Of a stretch of DNA of 64,000 nucleotides, positions 17,722-25,629 are shown in pieces. The stretch's first letter is position 1. The number at the start of each line of letters is the position of its first letter. The position numbers and the translations under genes were made by a program. The notes beneath the pieces were generated by a model. It saw only the letters and a program-made list of their open reading frames with translations, searched no databases and was not told the DNA's origin. The DNA comes from Clostridium felsineum DSM 794 (GTDB lineage: Bacteria > Bacillota > Clostridia > Clostridiales > Clostridiaceae). Where the stretch lies: contig NZ_CP096980.1 of assembly GCF_002006355.2 (NCBI RefSeq), positions 1,054,001 to 1,118,000 of the forward strand, in the 5' to 3' direction.

Positions 17722-18777
17722 TTGTATACTAAAATAGTTAATTTAAATAAAGATGATATAGAGGCAGATAAGGCTTTGAAAGAAGCTGGGGAACTTATAC
17801 AAAAAGGAAAATTGGTTGTTTTTCCAACAGAAACTGTTTATGGATTAGGAGCCAATGCAGAAGATGGAAAAGCAGTAACTAAAATCTTTGAAGCAAAGGG
17901 AAGACCACAGGATAATCCGTTGATAATTCATGTAGCTGATTTTGAAGATGTGGATAAATATGCCCAAAATATAAGTGAAAGTGCAAAAAGACTTATGCAA
18001 GAATTTTGGCCAGGACCTATGACTTTAATACTGGAGAAAAAGTCCATAATATCTGATGTAACAAGTGCAGGGTTAACCAGTGTAGGTGTAAGGATGCCAT
18101 CTAGTAGAATTGCGAGAAAGCTTATAAGATATTCAGGTGTGCCAATAGCAGCGCCTTCAGCCAATATATCAGGAAGACCAAGTCCAACTGATATACAAAG
18201 ATGCATAGAGGACTTAAATGGTAAAGTTGATTATATAATAGGAGGAGAAAATTGTGAATTTGGATTAGAGTCCACAATTATAGATTGTACAGTCAATCCG
18301 GTATGTATTTTAAGGCCAGGAGCAATTACCCTTGAAATGGTGAGAAAAGTGGAGAATAATGCCTACATAGATCCTGCTATTATGAAAAAAAGTACTACAG
18401 AGTTTAAGCCTAAAGCACCAGGAATGAAATACAAACACTATGCACCTAAGGCGGATGTAAAAATAATAAGCGGAGATTTGAAAAAAACTATTGAAAAAAT
18501 TAATGAAATAGTGCAAAATTATATAGATGACAATAAAAAAGTTGGAATAATGGCGACTGATGAAACAAAAGATAAGTATAAGAATGCTTCTGTAATATCG
18601 CTAGGAAGTAGAAATGATATTTATACTATAGGGAAAAATTTGTTTGAGACCCTAAGAGAGTTTGATGACCAAAAAGTTGATGTTATACTTTCAGAAGCTT
18701 TTAGTGAAGAAGGTTTTGGAGTTGCTATTATGAATCGATTAAATAAGTCAGCTGGATTTGATATAATAAATGTTTAA
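17722..18777 (+). CDS. tsaC: L-threonylcarbamoyladenylate synthase
   Basis: 351 aa, long (Sua5/YwlC) form. Makes threonylcarbamoyl-AMP from Thr, bicarbonate and ATP for the t6A37 modification of ANN-decoding tRNAs. The YrdC domain (residues 10-200) carries 'VVFPTETVYGLGANA', 'FEAKGRPQDNPLIIH' and 'GVRMPSS'. The C-terminal Sua5 domain occupies about 240-350. A TTG at 17722 follows GAGGTG; the GTG at 17713 falls within that site. The partners tsaB and tsaE lie at the right end of this window. Confidence 0.94.
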   Translation: MYTKIVNLNKDDIEADKALKEAGELIQKGKLVVFPTETVYGLGANAEDGKAVTKIFEAKGRPQDNPLIIHVADFEDVDKYAQNISESAKRLMQEFWPGPMTLILEKKSIISDVTSAGLTSVGVRMPSSRIARKLIRYSGVPIAAPSANISGRPSPTDIQRCIEDLNGKVDYIIGGENCEFGLESTIIDCTVNPVCILRPGAITLEMVRKVENNAYIDPAIMKKSTTEFKPKAPGMKYKHYAPKADVKIISGDLKKTIEKINEIVQNYIDDNKKVGIMATDETKDKYKNASVISLGSRNDIYTIGKNLFETLREFDDQKVDVILSEAFSEEGFGVAIMNRLNKSAGFDIINV

Positions 18778-18835
18778 GTTAATTAAAGAATAATAAGGAA
18801 GAACTTATTTTTCTAAAGAATTTGAGGAGGAGATT

Positions 18836-19288
18836 ATGAAAATACTTTTTGTTTGTACTGGTAACACATGTAGAAGTTGTATGGCAGAAGCTATATTTAA
18901 TAGTATGTGTAATATTAAAGGTATAGAAGCTTTTTCAGCAGGTGCATCTGTTATTGCCGAAAGTAGAACATCCTTAAATTCAGCTAGTGTAGTTAAAGAA
19001 AATCTTAATGTGGATATATCAGGCAGAAAAGCTGTACAATTGACTCCTTTTTTAGTTGATACTTGTGATTTGGTTTTAACAATGACATCATATTTAAGTG
19101 ATATGCTTAGAAGTCATATGGAGAAAAGTGCAAATAAGATATATTCATTGAGTGAGTATATAGAGTTAGAGGGAGATGTAACTGATCCTTATGGCAAAAG
19201 CGTAGAAGTTTATAGGCAAACTTATAGAGATCTTGAAAAGAGATTAGAAATGCTTATTAAAAAATTAAATGAAGATAGAAGTATTTAA
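18836..19288 (+). CDS. ywlE: protein arginine phosphatase (YwlE-type low-Mr phosphatase)
   Basis: 150 aa, the size of YwlE. The active-site loop is 'CTGNTCRS' (CX5R) at residues 7-14, with the acid loop 'DVTDPYGKS'. In Bacillus YwlE a Thr in this loop, rather than the Ile or Leu of tyrosine phosphatases, sets specificity for phospho-arginine; the Thr is present here. Context supports it: tsaC (ywlC), ywlE, rpiB (ywlF) and upp follow the Bacillus order. It would counteract the McsB arginine kinase, which is not in the window. Confidence 0.85.
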   Translation: MKILFVCTGNTCRSCMAEAIFNSMCNIKGIEAFSAGASVIAESRTSLNSASVVKENLNVDISGRKAVQLTPFLVDTCDLVLTMTSYLSDMLRSHMEKSANKIYSLSEYIELEGDVTDPYGKSVEVYRQTYRDLEKRLEMLIKKLNEDRSI

Positions 19289-19343
19289 TTAATATACTCT
19301 TATCTTCTTTTTTTGCGATTATGTATTAAGTGGAGGTGTTTTT

Positions 19344-19802
19344 ATGAAAATAGCAATAGGTAGTGATCATGCAGGATTTTCATTAAAAAAGGAAGTTATA
19401 AAACATTTAGAAGGTAAAAACATTGAAGTTAAGGATTTTGGCACTTTTAGTGAAGATTCATGTGATTACCCAGATTATGCATTAAAGGTAGCAGAAGAAG
19501 TTGCTCAAAATAATTTTGAGTTTGGAATACTTATTTGTGGAACAGGTATAGGAATAAGTATTTCAGCCAATAAAGTACCAGGAATAAGAGCAGCTGTATG
19601 TTCAGATACATTCTGTGCTCATGCATCAAGAGAACACAATAATGCAAATATACTTGCAATGGGCGAAAGAGTTGTAGGAACAGGCTTAGCGCTTGATATT
19701 GTAGATACCTTCTTGAATTCAAAATTTGAAGGTGATAGACACCAAAGAAGGATAGATAAGATTACAGGAATAGAGAAAAAATTTAATGGAGGAATGAAAT
19801 AA
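19344..19802 (+). CDS. rpiB: ribose-5-phosphate isomerase B
   Basis: 152 aa. Interconverts ribose-5-phosphate and ribulose-5-phosphate. The family markers 'IGSDHAGFSLK', 'LICGTGIGISISANK' (phosphate loop) and 'REHNNANILAMGER' are all present; Cys-65 in 'LICGTG' is the expected base. The ribosome site GTGGAGGTG is well placed. Its TAA overlaps the upp ATG (TAATG), so the two are translationally coupled, linking pentose supply with PRPP-using uracil salvage. Confidence 0.94.
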   Translation: MKIAIGSDHAGFSLKKEVIKHLEGKNIEVKDFGTFSEDSCDYPDYALKVAEEVAQNNFEFGILICGTGIGISISANKVPGIRAAVCSDTFCAHASREHNNANILAMGERVVGTGLALDIVDTFLNSKFEGDRHQRRIDKITGIEKKFNGGMK

Positions 19803-20431
19803 TGAGTAAAGTAACACAAATATCACATCCGCTTATACTACACAAATTAGCATTTATGAGAAATAAAAATACAGGTTCTAAGGATTTTAGAGAGATGGTA
19901 GAAGAAGTTGCTATGCTTATGGCATATGAAGTAACAAGAGAAATGCAACTTGAGACTGTTGAAATAGAAACTCCTATATGCACTACTAAATGTAAGATGC
20001 TTGCAGGAAAAAAAGTTGCTATAGTTCCTATACTTAGAGCAGGACTTGGAATGGTTAATGGAGTATTAAAATTAATACCAGCAGCTAAGGTTGGTCATAT
20101 AGGTTTATATAGAGATGAAGAAACATTAAAGCCAGTAGAATACTTCTGTAAGCTTCCTCAAGATATAGAAGAAAGAGATATAATTGTAACTGATCCTATG
20201 CTTGCAACAGGTGGTTCAGCAATTGATGCTATAGCACTCCTTAAGAAAAGAGGAGCAAAATACATAAGATTGATGTGTCTTATAGGAGCACCAGAAGGTA
20301 TAGCTGCAGTACAAGAAGCACATCCAGATGTTGATATTTACCTTGCATCTATTGATGAAAGATTAGATGAAAACGGATATATAATTCCTGGTCTAGGTGA
20401 TGCAGGAGATAGATTATTTGGTACAAAATAA
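19802..20431 (+). CDS. upp: uracil phosphoribosyltransferase
   Basis: 209 aa. Converts uracil and PRPP to UMP. The PRPP loop is 'VTDPMLATGGSAIDAI', the uracil-binding C-terminal segment is 'YIIPGLGDAGDRLFGT', and 'ILRAGLGM' is also conserved. It overlaps the rpiB stop by one base and ends at a strong bidirectional terminator. It is the last gene of the run that begins at tdk. Confidence 0.96.
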   Translation: MSKVTQISHPLILHKLAFMRNKNTGSKDFREMVEEVAMLMAYEVTREMQLETVEIETPICTTKCKMLAGKKVAIVPILRAGLGMVNGVLKLIPAAKVGHIGLYRDEETLKPVEYFCKLPQDIEERDIIVTDPMLATGGSAIDAIALLKKRGAKYIRLMCLIGAPEGIAAVQEAHPDVDIYLASIDERLDENGYIIPGLGDAGDRLFGTK

Positions 20432-20434
20432 AAT

Positions 20435-20471
20435 GAAAAAAGTGTTGAATTAATTTTCAACACTTTTTTTT
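20435..20471. terminator. bidirectional terminator between upp and znuB
   Basis: AAAAAAGTGTTGAA / TTCAACACTTTTTT stem with A-run and T-run on both sides, serving the convergent genes. Confidence 0.9.
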
Positions 20472-21276
20472 ATTCTATTCTAGCAATTCTTCTAATTATA
20501 ATGGCAATTATTAAAGTAAATACAGATGTTAGTGCAACTGTTCCACCAGGAGCACAGTTTAAGTAATAAGAGCTAAATAAGCCCACTAACACATCTATAA
20601 AGCTAAAGAGTATAGAATATAGTAGAGTTGCCTTAAAACCTTTTTTAAATTGCATAGCAGCCGCAACAGGAACTGCTAAAAGAGAAGATACTACTAATAT
20701 TCCTGTTATTTGTATTGAAATAGAGATAACAAAACCAACTACAAGAGAGAATACATAGTTCAAGAGTTTTGTATTGATTCCTGAAATTTTAGCTCCGTCC
20801 TCATCAAAGGTTGTATATAAAAATTTGTTATAGAACAAAATTATGGTTAATATTGATATTACGCTTATTATAGAAATTAATACTATATCACCTTTTGTAA
20901 CTGTTAAAATACTTCCAAAAAGAAAAGATTCTATATTTCCGCTAGCTCTTCCGCTTGTAGTCAAGGTTATAGCAATTCCAACAGATAGAGTTAAAATAAT
21001 TGGAAGAACTAAATCTGAATATTGTTTAAATGAATTTCTAAGAAGTTCGATTAAAAGGGCACACATTGATACAAAAATAAAAGTAGTTACAAGAGGGCTA
21101 ACCCCAATAAAAATTCCTAAAGCCACACCAGCAAAAGAAGCATGTGATAATGCATCACCCACCATAGAATGTCTTTTAAGAACTAAGAAGATGCCTATGA
21201 GAGGACATAAGATTGCAATCATTATTGAAGCAATTAAAGCATTTTGCATAAAACTTAGATGAAATAATTCAATCAT
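20470..21276 (-). CDS. znuB: zinc/manganese-type ABC transporter permease
   Basis: 268 aa, ABC-3 family, about eight membrane spans. 'HSMVGDALSHASFAGVALGI' is the conserved cytoplasmic loop contacting the ATPase, and 'TGILVVSSLLAVPVAAA' is the other family signature. It overlaps the upstream ATPase gene by 8 bases. The family imports Zn, Mn or Fe; Zn is favoured here by the 7-1-7 palindrome over the promoter, which is inference. No substrate-binding lipoprotein gene is adjacent. Confidence 0.85.
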   Translation of the reverse strand: MIELFHLSFMQNALIASIMIAILCPLIGIFLVLKRHSMVGDALSHASFAGVALGIFIGVSPLVTTFIFVSMCALLIELLRNSFKQYSDLVLPIILTLSVGIAITLTTSGRASGNIESFLFGSILTVTKGDIVLISIISVISILTIILFYNKFLYTTFDEDGAKISGINTKLLNYVFSLVVGFVISISIQITGILVVSSLLAVPVAAAMQFKKGFKATLLYSILFSFIDVLVGLFSSYYLNCAPGGTVALTSVFTLIIAIIIRRIARIE

Positions 21277-21937
21277 TATTTACAACCTCCATGTTATTTC
21301 TTAGAAATTCGTTAATATTTAAAAGAGAACCAGTTTCCGCATGAAAATTTAAAATATGAGTTGAATTTGAATACGCGGCCTTTAGATTATGTTCTACGCA
21401 TATTATTGTTACGTTATTTTCTTTATTTATTTTTTTAAGGAAGCCATAGATTTCTTTTTGGCTCTTTACATCTACTCCAGTTGAAGGTTCATCTAGAATT
21501 AAAAGTTCTGGATTTCCGATTAAAGATCTAGCTATAAAAATTTTTTGCTTTTGACCTCCAGATAATGAACCAATAAGGTTCTTTTGAAAGTTTTCCATTC
21601 CTAAAAGTTTAAGAGATTTAATAACTGTACTTTCAGGACTTTTAAGTTTAAGAGATTTTGCATGACATAGGAGAAGTTCACGTACAGTTATTGGAAAAGC
21701 AAAATTAAAATTTTCAGTACTTTGAGGCACATATCCTATTTTATTAGTAGATATTGTTATGTTGCCTTTTACAGGTTTTAAAAGACCTAAAATGAGTTTT
21801 ATTAAAGTACTTTTTCCAGTGCCGTTTTGCCCTAATATTGAAGTATAGGAACCATTTTTTATATGTAAATTTAAGTCGTCTATTACATAATTAGAATCTT
21901 TGCTATAAGAAAAATAAAGATTTTTAATTGATATCAT
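21269..21937 (-). CDS. znuC: zinc/manganese-type ABC transporter ATPase
   Basis: 222 aa. Walker A 'ILGQNGTGKSTLIK', signature 'GSLSGGQKQKIFIARSL', Walker B 'ELLILDEPSTGVD', H-loop 'IICVEHNL'. First gene of a two-gene unit with the permease. The promoter and palindromic operator lie 60-90 bases upstream. Confidence 0.86.
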   Translation of the reverse strand: MISIKNLYFSYSKDSNYVIDDLNLHIKNGSYTSILGQNGTGKSTLIKLILGLLKPVKGNITISTNKIGYVPQSTENFNFAFPITVRELLLCHAKSLKLKSPESTVIKSLKLLGMENFQKNLIGSLSGGQKQKIFIARSLIGNPELLILDEPSTGVDVKSQKEIYGFLKKINKENNVTIICVEHNLKAAYSNSTHILNFHAETGSLLNINEFLRNNMEVVNND

Positions 21938-21996
21938 TTATAAAATCACTCCTATTTTAAGGATATAAAATTTCTGTTAATTATCTACAACAATAT

Positions 21997-22025
21997 ATTA
22001 TAAGCATAATGCAAATCATTTGCAA
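21997..22025 (-). promoter_or_regulatory. promoter of the znuCB unit
   Basis: Minus strand TTGCAA, 17-base spacer, TATAAT. The -35 hexamer lies inside the palindrome at 22010-22024, giving a direct mechanism for repression. Confidence 0.7.
22010..22024. promoter_or_regulatory. 7-1-7 palindrome, likely Fur-family (Zur) operator
   Basis: TGCAAATCATTTGCA is a perfect 7-1-7 inverted repeat, the layout of Fur/Zur/PerR boxes. It overlaps the -35 box of znuCB. Zur is the natural candidate, but the metal and regulator are inferred. Confidence 0.6.
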
Positions 22026-22266
22026 GTATAACATGAAAATAACTAAGTTGAAATTTAGTTATATAAAGAATTTAAGTAAAAGGTGATTGTAATCCAATAT
22101 TTTCTGAAAACATATAAAATACAAGTTTAGTGTTCAAAATTAACTAAAATTTTATAAAAAGATTTAATTAATGGGTGCATTTTTTAATATTTTAAACTAT
22201 AATTAGAAATGGTTGTATTAAGAATTAAATCAATTAAGCTTTTAGTTAAAATAAGGGAGAAGTATT

Positions 22267-22755
22267 ATGGAGAGACGAGATAAAAATAATTATTATTTAG
22301 ATATAGCAGAAACAGTACTTGAAAGAGGAACATGCCTTAGAAGAGATTTTGGAGCTATAATAGTAAAGAATGATGAAATAATATCTACAGGTTATACGGG
22401 AGCACCTCGTGGAAGAAAAAATTGTAGTGATATTGGTGTATGTATAAGAAAGAAGCTTAATGTAAAAAGAGGGACTCATTATGAATTATGTAGGTCAGTT
22501 CATGCTGAAGCAAATGCTATAATAAGTGCTGCAAGAAATGAGATGATAGGTAGTACGCTTTATCTTGTGGGAAAAAATGCTGAGTCGCATGAGTATGTAG
22601 AAAAAGCATTTCCATGTTCTATGTGTAAAAGACTGATTCTAAATTCAGGCATAGAAAAAATTGTGATAAGAGATGATGAAAAAAATTTTAGAGAAATAGA
22701 AATAAAAGATTGGATTGAGGATGATGATTCACTTAGGGGTGAAATAGAGTATTAG
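22267..22755 (+). CDS. comEB: dCMP deaminase (ComEB-like)
   Basis: 162 aa. Zinc-dependent deaminase converting dCMP to dUMP for dTTP synthesis. Zinc site: 'VHAEANAI' (His and catalytic Glu) and 'PCSMCKRLI' (two Cys). 'GYTGAPRGRKNC' near residue 45 is typical of the dCMP branch. The ribosome site GGGAGA precedes the ATG. It stands before wecA with about 50 bases between. In Bacillus the gene lies in the comE operon but is not required for DNA uptake. Confidence 0.9.
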   Translation: MERRDKNNYYLDIAETVLERGTCLRRDFGAIIVKNDEIISTGYTGAPRGRKNCSDIGVCIRKKLNVKRGTHYELCRSVHAEANAIISAARNEMIGSTLYLVGKNAESHEYVEKAFPCSMCKRLILNSGIEKIVIRDDEKNFREIEIKDWIEDDDSLRGEIEY

Positions 22756-22803
22756 TACATAGTTAAAAAATTTCATTTAGCAATAGAAAAAAGGAAGGTA
22801 AAT

Positions 22804-23838
22804 ATGGAGAAAAAGTACATCATGTTTATTGTAGCAGTGGTCATTTCGTTTTTGGCTACACCGCTTGTGAGAAAATTTGCAATTCATATAAAAGCCATAG
22901 ATATACCTAAAGATAAAAGAAGAGTTCATAAAAAGCCTATACCTAAAATAGGTGGTCTTGCGATATATTTATCCTTTGTAATAGTGTTGATACTAAAAAA
23001 AGGTCCTTTAGATAGGGCAGAACTGGGAATAATATTTGGTGGTGGAATAATAGTTATCGGAGGCTTTATTGATGATTTGAAATGTTTAAGACCCATATAT
23101 AAAGTATTATTTCAACTTTGTGGTGCATTTGTTTTGATTGGATTTGGTCTTAGGGTATCGATGATAACAAATCCTATTAGCAATTCTTTTTCGTACATAC
23201 CGATAAATAATTTTTTGGGGATAGCAATAACTATTATATGGATAATTGGCGTTACAAATGCATTTAATTTAATAGATGGACTAGATGGTTTGTCAGCAGG
23301 TGTTGGAGTTATTTCAAGTATTACTATAGCGATAGTTGCATTTTTAAACGGGCCTAGTAGAATTGAAGCGGAAATATTATCAGTAATATTAGCTGGATCT
23401 ATATTAGGATTTTTACCATATAATTTTAATCCGGCATCAATTTTCATGGGAGATACAGGAGCTCAATTTCTTGGTTTTGCTTTAGCTGCTATATCTATTC
23501 AAGGAGCTATAAAGTCTGCCTCTGCTGTTGTTTTGGCAGTTCCAATATTGGTTCTTGGACTACCGATTTATGATACTATATTTGCAATAATAAGGAGAAA
23601 AATAAATGGAAAGCCGATAATGCAGGCTGATAGGGGGCATTTGCATCATAGACTACTTGATATGGGATTAAATCAAAAACAAGCAGTTTTAATAATGTAT
23701 TTTATAAGTGCAATAATGGGACTTATAGCAGTAATAGCAATGCAACTTACTAATACTAAAGCCTATGTTATTTTTGCAGGAGCCGTTGTATGTGTAGTTG
23801 GTTTAGCATGGAAATTTGGATTATTTAAACATAAATAA
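22804..23838 (+). CDS. tagO: undecaprenyl-phosphate GlcNAc-1-phosphate transferase (TagO/WecA)
   Basis: 344 aa, about ten to eleven membrane spans. Starts wall teichoic acid or other surface polymers by moving GlcNAc-1-P from UDP-GlcNAc to undecaprenyl phosphate. The catalytic motifs are visible: 'FIDDLKCLRP' (Asp pair), 'NAFNLIDGLDGLSAG', 'FMGDTGAQFLGF' and 'DRGHLHHRLLDMG' (His-rich UDP-sugar loop). The next gene, mnaA, makes UDP-ManNAc, the substrate of the following step, which supports a teichoic-acid-like linkage unit. Confidence 0.92.
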   Translation: MEKKYIMFIVAVVISFLATPLVRKFAIHIKAIDIPKDKRRVHKKPIPKIGGLAIYLSFVIVLILKKGPLDRAELGIIFGGGIIVIGGFIDDLKCLRPIYKVLFQLCGAFVLIGFGLRVSMITNPISNSFSYIPINNFLGIAITIIWIIGVTNAFNLIDGLDGLSAGVGVISSITIAIVAFLNGPSRIEAEILSVILAGSILGFLPYNFNPASIFMGDTGAQFLGFALAAISIQGAIKSASAVVLAVPILVLGLPIYDTIFAIIRRKINGKPIMQADRGHLHHRLLDMGLNQKQAVLIMYFISAIMGLIAVIAMQLTNTKAYVIFAGAVVCVVGLAWKFGLFKHK

Positions 23839-23879
23839 AGTAATGTGTAAGAGTTGTATTAGCTCGAGGAGGTTGTTTT

Positions 23880-25043
23880 ATGGAAAAGATAAAAGTAGTA
23901 AGTATATTTGGCACCAGGCCGGAAGCAATAAAAATGGCGCCATTAGTAAGAAAATTAAATCAAAATGAAAATGTTGAATCAAAAGTATGCGTTACAGCAC
24001 AACATAGGCAAATGTTAGATCAAGTACTTAATTTATTTGATATAAATCCGGATTTTGATTTGAATATAATGAAAACAAAACAGAGTCTTACAGGTATAAC
24101 AGCAAGAGTTTTAGAGGGATTAGATAAGATTTTTACTGAAGAAAAGCCAGATATTGTTCTTGTACATGGAGATACAACAACAACCTTTGCTGCGGCATTA
24201 GCGGCATTTTATAAGAAAATAGCAGTAGGACATGTTGAAGCAGGTCTTAGAACATTTAATAAATATTTTCCGTTTCCAGAAGAAATGAATAGAAAACTTA
24301 CAGGGGCAGTTGCAGATTTACATTTTGCGCCAACTGCTGGTTCAAGAGGAAATCTTTTAAGAGAAGCTGTTGCTGAAGAAAATATATTTATTACAGGAAA
24401 TACAGTTGTAGATGCTATGAATCATACAGTAGAAGAGGACTATGTATTTGAAAATGAAGAACTTAATAATTTAGATTATAAAAATAAAAAGGTTATAATG
24501 GTAACAGCTCATAGGCGTGAGAACTGGGGAAAAGGAATAGAAAATATATGTACAGCATTGAGAAGAATTGTAGAAGAAAATGATGATGTTGAACTTGTAT
24601 ATTTAGTGCATTTAAATCCAATAGTTAAAGATGTTGTATTTAAAAATTTAAATGGAATGAGGGGAGTTCATTTACTTTCTCCACTTGATACAAAAGAAAC
24701 TCATAATCTTATGAATAAATGTTTTATGGTTATGACAGATTCAGGTGGACTTCAAGAAGAAGCTCCACATTTAGGAAAACCTGTACTTGTTTTACGTGAT
24801 GTAACTGAAAGACCAGAAGCAGTAGAAGCTGGAACTGTAAAATTAGTAGGAACTGATGTTAAAAAAATAGTAGATGAAACTTATAAGATAATGAAAAATC
24901 AAGATGAATACGAAAGAATGAGTAAGGCTATAAATCCATATGGTGATGGAAAAGCATCTGAAAGAATAGTTGATGCCATATTGTATCACTTTGGAAAATT
25001 AAAAAGTAGACCAGATGAATTTTCGCCAAAAAATAATATTTAG
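23880..25043 (+). CDS. mnaA: UDP-N-acetylglucosamine 2-epimerase
   Basis: 387 aa, non-hydrolysing type. Interconverts UDP-GlcNAc and UDP-ManNAc. Markers: 'FGTRPEAIKMAPLV' at the N-terminus, 'GHVEAGLRTF', 'TAHRRENWG', and 'DSGGLQEEAPHLGKP' in the UDP-binding half. The ribosome site GAGGAGG lies 9 bases before the ATG. It follows tagO by about 40 bases, so the two are co-transcribed. Three hairpin-repeat copies start 4 bases after its stop and separate it from thlA. Confidence 0.94.
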   Translation: MEKIKVVSIFGTRPEAIKMAPLVRKLNQNENVESKVCVTAQHRQMLDQVLNLFDINPDFDLNIMKTKQSLTGITARVLEGLDKIFTEEKPDIVLVHGDTTTTFAAALAAFYKKIAVGHVEAGLRTFNKYFPFPEEMNRKLTGAVADLHFAPTAGSRGNLLREAVAEENIFITGNTVVDAMNHTVEEDYVFENEELNNLDYKNKKVIMVTAHRRENWGKGIENICTALRRIVEENDDVELVYLVHLNPIVKDVVFKNLNGMRGVHLLSPLDTKETHNLMNKCFMVMTDSGGLQEEAPHLGKPVLVLRDVTERPEAVEAGTVKLVGTDVKKIVDETYKIMKNQDEYERMSKAINPYGDGKASERIVDAILYHFGKLKSRPDEFSPKNNI

Positions 25044-25046
25044 ATG

Positions 25047-25151
25047 TAGTTATATAATGTGAAAACACTAAAACATTGAGCCACATAAAAGATTCTAGGG
25101 TCAGCCGCTTAGACAGGAATATTTTATAATTGTAGTGAGAGAGTTAAGGGA
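25047..25151. repeat. hairpin repeat, locus 2 copy 1
   Basis: First of three tandem copies (periods 105 and 106). It has the left arm and the loop core but, instead of the matching right arm, ends in TATAATTGTAGTGAGAGAG. The loop is slightly diverged (TCAGCCGCTTAGAC in the middle). Confidence 0.7.
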
Positions 25152-25257
25152 TAGTTATATAATGCGAAAACACTAAAATATTGAGCCACATAAAAGATTC
25201 TAGGGTCGAACCAATTAGGCGGGAATATTTTATAATTGTAGTGAGAGAGTTAAGGGA
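25152..25257. repeat. hairpin repeat, locus 2 copy 2
   Basis: Same layout as copy 1, with the loop nearly identical to copy 3 (GGCGGG instead of GGCAGG). The right arm is again replaced by TATAATTGTAGTGAGAGAG. Copies 1 and 2 share this tail, so they look like duplications of a truncated unit. Confidence 0.7.
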
Positions 25258-25376
25258 TAGTTATATAATGCGAAAACACTAAAATATTGAGCCACATAAA
25301 AGATTCTAGGGTCGAACCAATTAGGCAGGAATATTTTATGTGGCTCAATGTAAGTGTTTTATGTATTATATATAGT
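25258..25376. repeat. hairpin repeat, locus 2 copy 3 (complete)
   Basis: The only complete unit at this locus. A perfect 15-bp stem TTGAGCCACATAAAA (25287-25301) / TTTTATGTGGCTCAA (25334-25348) encloses a 32-base loop. Outer arms AAAACACT / AGTGTTTT and TATATAAT / ATTATATA extend it to about 45 pairs. The loop is the reverse complement of the 5.2-kb loops at 28 of 32 positions, whereas the stem arms differ. Confidence 0.8.
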
Positions 25377-25382
25377 TAAAAT

Positions 25383-25450
25383 ATAAACTTATGAATTTTT
25401 GTTGAGAGCCCATTTTAGGTTGCAACGACATGTTCATAAGTTTATTTTTT
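25383..25450 (+). terminator. branched terminator-like hairpin upstream of thlA
   Basis: 13-bp perfect stem ATAAACTTATGAA (25383-25395) / TTCATAAGTTTAT (25433-25445) followed by a T-run, enclosing 37 bases that contain a smaller GTTG/CAAC pairing. It probably ends mnaA transcription before the thlA promoter. Confidence 0.65.
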
Positions 25451-25492
25451 GTTAAAAATTATTAAAGTTTGTGTTTTTTTTAACAAAATATA

Positions 25493-25521
25493 TTGATAAA
25501 AATAATAATAGTGGGTATAAT
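25493..25521 (+). promoter_or_regulatory. thlA promoter
   Basis: TTGATA, 17-base spacer, TATAAT, matching the strong constitutive thl promoter known from C. acetobutylicum. TTAACAA-type half sites just upstream (25480-25487) resemble parts of the Rex redox operator, but no full palindrome is present. The leader of about 100 bases contains several short inverted repeats. Confidence 0.85.
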
Positions 25522-25629
25522 TAAGTTGTTAGAGAAAACGTATAAATTAGGTATAAACTATGGGATTTATGAAATGCATTAAATTGGTTTATCATTACCC
25601 CGTAATTAAAATTTAGGAGGTTAGGTATA

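Noticed and set aside
20843..21262. 139-codon plus-strand ORF opposite znuB
   Set aside because: Antisense shadow of a membrane-protein gene with no ribosome site.
25441..25492. Full Rex operator upstream of thlA
   Set aside because: Only separated half-sites (TTGTTAA, TTAACAA) are seen, not the usual palindrome with a 4-base spacer; left as a possibility.
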